34,812 bases of DNA from JAHDWY01 sp964632865 (GTDB lineage: Bacteria; Hydrogenedentota; Hydrogenedentia; Hydrogenedentales; SLHB01). The notes under the pieces are model-generated. The model made no database searches, was not told where the DNA came from, and worked only from the letters and a program-made list of their open reading frames with translations. The stretch spans positions 1-34,812 of the forward strand of contig CAZWDH010000031.1 in assembly GCA_964632865.1 (NCBI GenBank), in the 5' to 3' direction. Both the position numbers and the translations under genes were made by a program. This document shows, in pieces, positions 7,551 to 13,648 of the stretch; positions within the stretch are counted from its first letter, which is position 1; every line of letters begins with the position of its first letter.

Positions 7551-8123
7551 ATGGCCCCAAATAAGAAGCAACTCAAGACGATCGAAGCCCTCAACCGCAA
7601 CATTCAGCTTTGTCAGGAATTCATGAATGACTGGCTGCTGTTCAACCAAATTCTCAGCGCGTATCCGAGCCCGGGGGTAAACAAGGCGCAGCTCGAAAAC
7701 CAGTTCTTGAAGATCAAGAGCAAACTGGCGCGCGAGCACCAGGTACTCAAGGAAGGCATGGGGTCCGATTACAAGTTCGATTCGAACACCATGAACATCA
7801 TTTCGGGCGCGACCAATCTCGAAGCCATCTACTCCCAGTCGGAAGTGGCCATTAAGAAGCTACAGAACGAATGGCACCGCGCCTTCATCTCCATCAACGA
7901 AACCCTGGGCGGACTCGAAGACAAGAAGGTGCGCGCCGAGGCCGGCGAGAAAGTCTACGTCGGTTCCATGCAAGCGGAGATAAAGACCGGCGGCGGAGGC
8001 ATGTCCAAAGGCACCAAGACATTCCTGATTATCATCGTGATCGCCATCATCGTGGCGATCCTGTTCATGTTCACGCCCGTGGGCGACATGTACCGCAACG
8101 CCTGGAACGATCTGGTCGGGTAG
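7551..8123 (+). CDS. Tail-anchored helical protein of unknown function
   Basis: I do not recognise a family. The 190-residue protein is mostly helical, with heptad-like stretches (about 5-75 and 95-125) that may form a coiled coil. A Gly-rich hinge (KTGGGGMSKG, about 146-155) is followed by one strongly hydrophobic segment, FLIIIVIAIIVAILFMF (about 158-174), and a short C-terminal tail. With no signal peptide and its only membrane span near the end, it should be anchored by its tail with the bulk in the cytoplasm. AGGAAAGG (7534-7541) lies nine bases before the ATG and a clear promoter lies upstream. An HU/IHF gene follows, but shared function is not implied. Confidence 0.8.
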   Translation: MAPNKKQLKTIEALNRNIQLCQEFMNDWLLFNQILSAYPSPGVNKAQLENQFLKIKSKLAREHQVLKEGMGSDYKFDSNTMNIISGATNLEAIYSQSEVAIKKLQNEWHRAFISINETLGGLEDKKVRAEAGEKVYVGSMQAEIKTGGGGMSKGTKTFLIIIVIAIIVAILFMFTPVGDMYRNAWNDLVG

Positions 8124-8200
8124 TGCCCGCGTTATTGGCGGTCCTTTAACTGCTGCAATTCCGCGTTGAGGCGCGGTAGAACGTGTGGAGAAGTACGAGC

Positions 8201-8560
8201 GTGACGAAACGGGAACTGGTCGTGGACGTGGCCGAACGGCTCGGTTACACGCAAAATGAAGTGTCCGACGTGGTTCAGGCAACCCTGGATGCCATCATCG
8301 AGTTGCTTTCCGAAGGTAATCGCCTCGAGATCCGCAATTTTGGCGTGTTCGAACTCCGCACGCGGGATTCGCGCATCGGCCGCAACCCCCGAACGGGCGA
8401 GGAAGTTCCCATTTCCGCCAAACGCGTCGGCACCTTCAAGCCGGGCAAGGCCCTGAAGGAACTGGTGCAGAACCAGACCCCGGGCGCCTCCGTGGAAGTT
8501 GCACGGGCCGCGGAACCCGTAAGGCAACCGGGAGCCGAGTCGCAGGGGACCGCGTTCTAA
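8201..8560 (+). CDS. HU/IHF-family DNA-bending protein
   Basis: The 119-residue product is a histone-like protein that binds and bends DNA as a dimer. It begins TKRELVVDVAERLGYTQNEVSDVVQATLDAIIELLSEG, then the arm and signature IRNFGVFELRTRDSRIGRNPRTGEEVPI and FKPGKALKELV. The PRTGEEV segment includes the proline that intercalates into DNA. About 27 extra residues follow the usual end; they are Ala/Glu/Pro-rich and probably disordered. The start is GTG at 8201, with GGAG at 8187-8190; an upstream GTG at 8183 would add six residues before the conserved N terminus. Whether it acts as HU or IHF cannot be decided here. Confidence 0.93.
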   Translation: MTKRELVVDVAERLGYTQNEVSDVVQATLDAIIELLSEGNRLEIRNFGVFELRTRDSRIGRNPRTGEEVPISAKRVGTFKPGKALKELVQNQTPGASVEVARAAEPVRQPGAESQGTAF

Positions 8561-8688
8561 CCAGCGCAACCGCCGCATCAACACGCTGCGGGCCTGGTTG
8601 CACCGTCTACAGGAAACACAGTACGATCATCGTTCGGCTGGGTGTCAGCCCACTTTCTAAACCTGAATCAACACAGACCGCTTGAATT
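8561..8688. terminator. Possible weak terminator in the HU/IHF-tatC spacer
   Basis: The 128-base spacer contains the hairpin GGCTG-GGTGT-CAGCC near 8636-8650, followed by CACTTTCT. It could be a weak intrinsic terminator. Nothing else is seen. Confidence 0.25.
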
Positions 8689-9405
8689 ATGAAAACGAAG
8701 GCCGAACGGGACCCCGAAGCGCGCATGACATTCACCGAGCATCTCGGTGAGTTGCGCACCCGCATCATTCGCATNNNNNNNNNNNNNNNNNNNNNNNNNN
8801 NNNNNNNNNNNNNNNNNNNNNNNNNNNNNNNNNNNNNNNNNNNNNNNNNNNNNNNNNNNNNNNNNNNNNNNNNNTCTGCCTACGGCGGCCTGATCCTCAT
8901 GCTGCCGTACATTCTCTTCCAGATCTGCGGGTTCATCTTTCCTGGATTGAAACCGAGCGAAAAACGAATCGTGCTCATGATGTTGATCGGGTGCGGTGGA
9001 CTTTCCATCGTGGGCTTGCTGGTTGCCTATTTCGGCGTGTTCCCATTGGTGCTGCCGTACATTCTCCAATGGACGCCCGAAGGCGTTACCACCATGCTCA
9101 GCATCACGGAGACCATGTCCATCGTTCTCTTGGGATTGCTTGGCTTCGCCGTGGTATTCCAGTTTCCCATGGTCGTGCTGATACTGGTTTACATGGATCT
9201 CCTGACCCCAGCGGCACTTAAGCAATACCGGAAACAGGCCATCGTCGGCCTCGCGGTGCTATCGGCAATTCTGACGCCGCCAGATCCCATCAGCATGACC
9301 TTCATGATGCTGCCGCTCGTGTTATTGTATGAAGCGAGCATCTGGACGTCCTACATCGTGGTGCGACGCAAAAGAAAAGCGGCGGAGGCTGGCACCGGCG
9401 CATAA
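8689..9405 (+). CDS. tatC: Sec-independent translocase TatC, interrupted by an assembly gap
   Basis: TatC is the multispan inner-membrane receptor for twin-arginine signal peptides. The N terminus MTFTEHLGELRTRIIR is the conserved cytoplasmic start. After the gap the frame resumes in transmembrane helix 2 (GLILMLPYILFQICGFIFPGLKPSEKR) and continues through TM3-TM6, including the ILTPPDPISMTFMMLPLVLLYEASIW motif. The first membrane helix and the first periplasmic loop are lost in the 100-N run. E. coli TatC has about 60 residues between the same landmarks, but only 34 codons fit the gap, so the real missing DNA is probably nearer 180 bases. The neighbouring gene encodes a TatA/B subunit. Confidence 0.92.
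   Translation: MKTKAERDPEARMTFTEHLGELRTRIIRXXXXXXXXXXXXXXXXXXXXXXXXXXXXXXXXXXSAYGGLILMLPYILFQICGFIFPGLKPSEKRIVLMMLIGCGGLSIVGLLVAYFGVFPLVLPYILQWTPEGVTTMLSITETMSIVLLGLLGFAVVFQFPMVVLILVYMDLLTPAALKQYRKQAIVGLAVLSAILTPPDPISMTFMMLPLVLLYEASIWTSYIVVRRKRKAAEAGTGA
8775..8874. other. Assembly gap (100 N) inside tatC
   Basis: A run of exactly 100 N is the usual placeholder for a scaffold gap of unknown size. It removes the coding sequence for the first membrane helix of TatC. Confidence 0.99.
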
Positions 9406-9467
9406 CCGCCTCCGCAAACGAATTGGGCTTCCGGCCAAATGAAGCCGGGCCCAAGTGGACAACGACA

Positions 9468-9941
9468 ATGTTTGGCACAATAGGTATAGCCGAGATCCTT
9501 GTTATCGCTGCGGTCGCACTTGTGATTCTTGGTCCCGATAAATTTCCCGGCCACGCCAAGATCGCCATGCGCTTCTTTCGCGACATCCGGGGCTATTGGG
9601 ACGAGGCCAAACGCGACCTCGCCCAGGAACTCAAACCCGTCAAGAAGGAAATCAAGGAACTCGAGAAGTACAAGCCCGAAGACTATCTCGACACCATGAT
9701 TACCGATACCGCCCAGGACACCAGCTACGACGGCCAGGGCTATCCCTATTCGTCCAGCGGCAAGACCACCGAGACGAAGTCCGCCGAAGAATCCGCGACG
9801 GAACCCAACGCGTCAAACGAATCCGATACCGGGACGGTCCAATCGGAGGCGCCGACGGATTCTTCCGCATCCGGCGTGGAAGGCACGCAACCCTACCAAC
9901 CCGAATCCGACTACGACGAGTCCAAACGTTTCCCCGACTGA
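9468..9941 (+). CDS. Twin-arginine translocase TatA/TatB-family subunit
   Basis: The 157-residue protein begins MFGTIGIAEILVIAAVALVILGPDKFPGHAKIAMRFFRDIRG. This is the TatA/B pattern: a short periplasmic end, one membrane helix (about 5-22), the hinge GP, then an amphipathic helix. The LGPDKFP hinge and the length are more like TatB, but TatA cannot be excluded. After about residue 75 the chain is Ser/Thr/Glu-rich and likely disordered. The start at 9468 gives the family N terminus; a longer reading from 9423 would add 15 residues. The gene follows tatC by 62 bases, so both should be cotranscribed. A 28-bp-stem hairpin begins directly after the stop codon. Confidence 0.88.
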   Translation: MFGTIGIAEILVIAAVALVILGPDKFPGHAKIAMRFFRDIRGYWDEAKRDLAQELKPVKKEIKELEKYKPEDYLDTMITDTAQDTSYDGQGYPYSSSGKTTETKSAEESATEPNASNESDTGTVQSEAPTDSSASGVEGTQPYQPESDYDESKRFPD

Positions 9942-10018
9942 GGAAAAATAGGGACAGTCACCCTTTTCTCTTTCAACCACTGAAACAGAAAGAAAAGGGT
10001 GACTGTCCCTATTTTTCC
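9942..10018. repeat. GGGACAG-core inverted repeat, element A (28-bp stem)
   Basis: A perfect 28-base inverted repeat, 9942-9969 and 9991-10018, encloses a 21-base loop. Each arm carries AAATAGGGACAGTCACC followed by CTTTTCT. It begins on the base after the tatA/B stop and its right arm ends in a T run (ATTTTTCC), so it could also act as a strong terminator. A sister element is at 14779-14863. A degenerate single arm lies right after it (10022-10044). Confidence 0.85.
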
Positions 10019-10059
10019 CCATCCCCGTTCTGTCCCATTTTTCCGTCCACGCACCGAAG

Positions 10060-10088
10060 TTGACGCGCCCCGCCATCCCTCTTATAGT
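10060..10088 (+). promoter_or_regulatory. Sigma-70-type promoter for the SPFH gene
   Basis: TTGACG (10060-10065) and TATAGT (10083-10088) stand 17 bases apart, near consensus, about 90 bases before the SPFH start codon. This promoter follows the GGGACAG hairpin, so the SPFH gene is a separate transcription unit from tat. Confidence 0.65.
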
Positions 10089-10177
10089 CAAAGGAACTGT
10101 TTTCGCATCGCGGAAGCTGCGGGACTGCGCCGTTGCGCACGAGCCAGGAAGTCCGCGCGAACTGGAGGAGTGAAGCC

Positions 10178-11266
10178 ATGGGTCTCTTTGACAAGCTCCG
10201 CGGAGAATTGATCGACATCATCGAGTGGACCGATCCCACGAACGACACAATGGTTCACCGCTTCGATCGCTACAACAACGAGATCAAGTACGGCGCGAAA
10301 CTCGTCGTACGCGAATCCCAGGTCGCCGTGTTCATCAACGAAGGCAAGCTCGCCGACGTCTTCGAGCCCGGCACCTACACGCTCGAAACGCGCAACCTGC
10401 CCATTCTCTCCACGCTCCTCGGGTGGCCCCACGGCTTCGAAAGCCCCTTCAAGGCCGAGGTCTATTTCGTCAGCACCCGCCAGTTCACGGATCTCAAGTG
10501 GGGTACGAAGAATCCCATCATGCTCCGCGATCCCGAATTCGGACCCGTGCGGTTGCGGGCCTTCGGCACCTACTGCGTTCGTGTCATGTTCGCGCCGACC
10601 TTCATCAAGGAAATCGTCGGCACCGACGGCCTCTTCACAACGGATGAGATCACGGATCAGTTGCGCAACCTCATCGTCGCGCGTTTCTCCGACATTCTCG
10701 GAGAGAGCAAAATCCCCATCCTCGATCTCGCCGCCAACTACGACGAACTCGGCAAATTTATCAGCGAGAAAATCTTCGACGATTTCGACTCCTACGGCCT
10801 GCAGATTACGAAACTCCTGGTCGAAAACATCTCGCTCCCGCCGGAGGTGGAAGCGGCCCTCGACAAGCGGACCAGCATGGGCGTCATCGGCAACCTCCAG
10901 GCCTACACGCAGTACCAAACCGCCAACGCCTTGGAAAAAGCCGCGGAGAACCCCGGCGGCACGGCTTCCGGCGGCATGGGCCTCGGCATGGGCTTCGCCA
11001 TGGCCGGACAGATGGGCCAGGCGGCCGCCAGCGCATCGCAAGGCCCCCCGCCGGTACCGCAAACGGCGAACTATTACGTCGCCGTGGACGGCCAGCAAAC
11101 CGGCCCCTTCGACGCCATGACCTTGAAGCAGCAAATTCAAAGCGGCCGGCTCACGCCCCAGTCCCTCGTCTGGACCGAAGGCATGGCCCAATGGACCGCC
11201 GCCAATGACGTCCCCGACGTGGCCAAGCTTTTCGGTGCCACGCCACCCCCCGTGCCGCCGCAGTAG
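10178..11266 (+). CDS. SPFH-domain protein with C-terminal GYF_2 domain (YdjI-like)
   Basis: This 362-residue protein begins MGLFDKLRGELIDIIEW and continues with an SPFH (stomatin/prohibitin/flotillin-like) domain to about residue 230, as in Bacillus YdjI. No membrane span is seen, so membrane contact would be peripheral or through a partner. A Gly/Met/Ala-rich linker (about 265-290) leads to a GYF_2/DUF4339 domain at about 298-352, with YYVAVDGQQTGPFDAMTLKQQIQSGRLTPQSLVWTEGM split across its strands. GYF domains bind proline-rich peptides. GGAGGAG (10164-10170) fixes the start. The next gene encodes a zinc-ribbon membrane protein, the same partnership as ydjI and ydjG, which in B. subtilis localise PspA at stressed membranes. 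The role here is inferred. Confidence 0.87.
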   Translation: MGLFDKLRGELIDIIEWTDPTNDTMVHRFDRYNNEIKYGAKLVVRESQVAVFINEGKLADVFEPGTYTLETRNLPILSTLLGWPHGFESPFKAEVYFVSTRQFTDLKWGTKNPIMLRDPEFGPVRLRAFGTYCVRVMFAPTFIKEIVGTDGLFTTDEITDQLRNLIVARFSDILGESKIPILDLAANYDELGKFISEKIFDDFDSYGLQITKLLVENISLPPEVEAALDKRTSMGVIGNLQAYTQYQTANALEKAAENPGGTASGGMGLGMGFAMAGQMGQAAASASQGPPPVPQTANYYVAVDGQQTGPFDAMTLKQQIQSGRLTPQSLVWTEGMAQWTAANDVPDVAKLFGATPPPVPPQ

Positions 11267-11370
11267 CGAGGGTCGACGAGTTGGTGGAAGGGGAGCCATG
11301 TATATCCGCGATAGACGGGGTTGCAGATTCGTAATGGTATGCTCAAAGCATAACGACCTTGGAGTTACGC

Positions 11371-11539
11371 GAAGAACATCCCCCTTGATCCCCCTTCAAA
11401 GGGGGAATGAATCCCGCCCGCATCGCGGCGCGGGTGGGCATACCGAAATTCTCGGACCGAAGCAGAGTACCGCGCGCCTCCCTGAAACTAAGGTGCGCGC
11501 AACTCCCCCTTTGAAGGGGGATCAAGGGGGATGTTCTTC
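11371..11539. repeat. GAAGAACATCCCCC inverted-repeat element, copy 1
   Basis: Perfect 36-base inverted repeats lie at 11371-11406 and 11504-11539 around a 97-base centre. Each arm is itself palindromic, with CCCCCTTCAAAGGGGG inside it and a second CCCCCTTGAT unit. The right arm places a spurious ATG in frame with the next gene. A related element is at 25463-25621. No transposase is encoded in it, so it is MITE-like or REPIN-like. The bases 11267-11370 before it hold nothing recognisable. Confidence 0.85.
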
Positions 11540-11563
11540 CGCAATCCCTCTTTGGGGCCGCCC

Positions 11564-12655
11564 ATGACGCAGACCATGTTTCCCTGCGCGCAGTGCGGCG
11601 CCAATCTCCAATTCCAGCCGGGAGCCAACGCCCAGATTTGCCCGTACTGCGGCCACGAAAATCCTATCGAAGTCGAGTTCGCCCATGCCGAGGAAATGGA
11701 TTACGAGGCCTTCCTCCGCAACGCCATCGGCCGCGAAGAGATCGTGGAAACGATCACGATCAAATGCGATTCCTGCGGCGCGGAATCGTCGAAGCAAGAA
11801 AACGTCACCTCCGGGCAATGTCCCTTTTGCGGCGCGAACATCGTCGCCACGGGAAGCTCCACCAAACTCCTGAAGCCGAAATCCCTCCTCCCCTTCCACG
11901 TCACGACGCAGCAAGCGCGCGATCTGTTCAAGAAGTGGATTCGGAGTCTCTGGTTCGCGCCAAACGCCCTCAAGAAACTCGCGCGCCAGGACAGCCCTAT
12001 CAACGGCATGTACACGCCGTACTGGACCTACGATTCTTTCGTCACCACCCGCTACCGTGGCCAGCGCGGCGACGACTATTGGACCACGGAAACCTACACG
12101 ACGACCGTCAACGGCAGGAGTCAGACGCGCACGCGGCAGGTGCGCCGTACCCGCTGGCGCTCCGTGAGCGGCACGGTGCAGAACAGCTTTGACGACGTGC
12201 TCGTCGTCGCGAGCCATTCCCTGCCGCGCACGTACGCGGAGAAACTGGAACCCTGGGACCTGCAGAATCTGGTACCCTACAAGGACGAGTTCCTGAGCGG
12301 CTTCCGCGCGGAGAGCTACCAGGTCGATCTGCCGGAGGGATTCACGCGCGCCAAGCAGCTCATGGAACCCACGATCCACGCGACCATCCGCCACGACATC
12401 GGCGGCGACCACCAGCGCATCAGCTCGACCCAGAGCCGCTACGACAACATCACCTTTAAACACATCCTCCTGCCCGTATGGATCAGCGCCTACCGCTATC
12501 GCGGCAAAGTCTTCCGCTTTCTCGTCAACGCCCGAACCGGCGAAGTGCAGGGCGAACGCCCCTGGAGCTGGGTCAAGATCGCGCTGGCCATCATCGTCGC
12601 CACGCCGATTGTCATCGGAATCATCTACGCGCTCATGCACCTCGAAGGCGGATAG
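11564..12655 (+). CDS. Zinc-ribbon membrane protein (YdjG-like partner of the SPFH protein)
   Basis: The 363-residue product opens with two zinc ribbons: Cys8-x2-Cys11 with Cys26-x2-Cys29, and Cys68-x2-Cys71 with Cys86-x2-Cys89. A long middle region rich in Trp/Tyr/Thr (YTPYWTYDSFVTTRYRGQRG and onward) is typical of 'TFIIB-type zinc ribbon' proteins found beside SPFH genes. One membrane segment, WVKIALAIIVATPIVIGIIYALMHL, lies at the C terminus (about 336-360). This could anchor the soluble SPFH partner at the membrane. The start at 11564 precedes the first ribbon; the longer frame from 11531 begins inside a repeat arm and is rejected. The TAG stop (12653-12655) lies within the first bases of the REPIN-like repeat. 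Confidence 0.83.
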   Translation: MTQTMFPCAQCGANLQFQPGANAQICPYCGHENPIEVEFAHAEEMDYEAFLRNAIGREEIVETITIKCDSCGAESSKQENVTSGQCPFCGANIVATGSSTKLLKPKSLLPFHVTTQQARDLFKKWIRSLWFAPNALKKLARQDSPINGMYTPYWTYDSFVTTRYRGQRGDDYWTTETYTTTVNGRSQTRTRQVRRTRWRSVSGTVQNSFDDVLVVASHSLPRTYAEKLEPWDLQNLVPYKDEFLSGFRAESYQVDLPEGFTRAKQLMEPTIHATIRHDIGGDHQRISSTQSRYDNITFKHILLPVWISAYRYRGKVFRFLVNARTGEVQGERPWSWVKIALAIIVATPIVIGIIYALMHLEGG

Positions 12656-12812
12656 GAGAGCGGGTTTTCCAACCCGCTAAGCCAAGGCTTGCACGCCGGA
12701 GCGATTGACGCACAAATGAAGAAAGTCTATGTTGAGCCAGACTGAGCTTATGAATAGCTACTCATCAATCATGCGTTCGTGTGGCGGGTTGGAAAACCCG
12801 CCCTCATATGCA
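12652..12812. repeat. REPIN-like unit, copy 1 (left flank of the RAYT gene)
   Basis: This 161-base unit is repeated at 13473-13633 with only two differences (12754 and 12806). Its ends are inverted REP hairpins: AGCGGGTT-TTCC-AACCCGCT at 12659-12678 and GGCGGGTT-GGAA-AACCCGCC at 12783-12802, each with an 8-bp stem. The centre has further palindromes: AAGCC-AA-GGCTT (12679-12690) and ATGAATAGCTACTCAT (12750-12765). The zinc-ribbon gene ends within its first four bases. Confidence 0.92.
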
Positions 12813-12825
12813 GTCGAGATATTCC

Positions 12826-13476
12826 ATGTCGGCAGAGAACGAACGTAACGGCCACGATCGGCCGTTTCTGAATCCGAATGCGCCGGTTGAGATTCACCGT
12901 CGTCGCTTGCCCCATTGGCATCAAGACGACGTCTACTATTTCGTGACGTGGCACATGGGTGATGCGTTACCACGCCTGAAGCTCGAAGCCCTCCGCGAAG
13001 AGCGAGCCCAGTGGATTGCCGCCCATCCCAAACCGTGGAATCGGGAAACCGAGGCGGCATACAGCGAGTTGTTCGTCGAACGTGTGGACAAATGGCTCCA
13101 TGCCGGTTATGGCTCCTGCATCCTGCGGAATCCAGAGTATGCCCAGATTGTTGGCGACGCATTCCACCATTTCGATGGCGTGCGGTACACGGTGGATTGT
13201 TTCGTCGTGATGCCGAACCACGTGCACGCCCTATTTCGTCTATTTGATCCCTACAAGTTGGAGCGGACTCTGAAATCGTGGAAAGGGTATACTGCTCGCG
13301 CAATCAACCGAAAACGGGGGATTTCGGGACAATTCTGGCACGAAGAGTACTGGGATCGCGTTATCCGAAATGCTGATGACTACGAAAAACGCCAAAGCTA
13401 CATCAAACGAAACCCATCGCAAGCCAGCCTTAAGTCCGGAGAGTATCTCTATTTCTCTCGCGAAAGCGCCGCATAG
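12826..13476 (+). CDS. REP-associated tyrosine transposase (RAYT, Y1/HUH family)
   Basis: RAYTs are domesticated relatives of IS200/IS605 TnpA that cut and rejoin single-stranded REP hairpins. This 216-residue protein has the HUH motif VVMPNHVHALF (His132 and His134) and the C-terminal signature EYWDRVIRNADDYEKRQSYIKRNPSQASL, with Tyr192 as the likely nucleophile. The gene lies exactly between two copies of a 161-base REP-doublet unit, the arrangement expected for a RAYT and its substrate. The start at 12826 is my preference (GAGA at 12816-12819); ATG 12808 and GTG 12781 are in frame but lie in the repeat. Its TAG stop is inside the first bases of copy 2. It looks intact and could be active. 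Confidence 0.9.
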   Translation: MSAENERNGHDRPFLNPNAPVEIHRRRLPHWHQDDVYYFVTWHMGDALPRLKLEALREERAQWIAAHPKPWNRETEAAYSELFVERVDKWLHAGYGSCILRNPEYAQIVGDAFHHFDGVRYTVDCFVVMPNHVHALFRLFDPYKLERTLKSWKGYTARAINRKRGISGQFWHEEYWDRVIRNADDYEKRQSYIKRNPSQASLKSGEYLYFSRESAA

Positions 13477-13633
13477 GAGAGCGGGTTTTCCAACCCGCTA
13501 AGCCAAGGCTTGCACGCCGGAGCGATTGACGCACAAATGAAGAAAGTCTATGTTGAGCCAGACTGAGCTTATGAGTAGCTACTCATCAATCATGCGTTCG
13601 TGTGGCGGGTTGGAAAACCCGCCCTCCTATGCA
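13473..13633. repeat. REPIN-like unit, copy 2 (right flank of the RAYT gene)
   Basis: It is identical to 12652-12812 except at 13575 (G for A) and 13627 (C for A). The G makes the central palindrome perfect (ATGAGTAGCTACTCAT, 13571-13586), so copy 2 may be the ancestral form. The two copies lie 821 bases apart in direct orientation. The end hairpins are at 13480-13499 and 13604-13623. In this copy both outer edges read GCATAGGAG toward the hairpin. Confidence 0.92.
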
Positions 13634-13648
13634 ACACGTAGGTAAACC

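Noticed and set aside
10088..11299. 403-residue minus-strand frame over the SPFH gene
   Set aside because: Antisense shadow of a clear coding gene, no family features.
12758..13303. Minus-strand 181-residue frame across the RAYT and its repeat
   Set aside because: Antisense to the HUH transposase and partly inside a repeat.
12652..13633. CRISPR array
   Set aside because: Repeats are only two, 161 bases long, flank a transposase gene and have no spacer series.
12652..13633. Standard insertion sequence with terminal inverted repeats
   Set aside because: The flanks are direct repeats of a palindromic unit, and a RAYT has no IS-type ends or target duplication.
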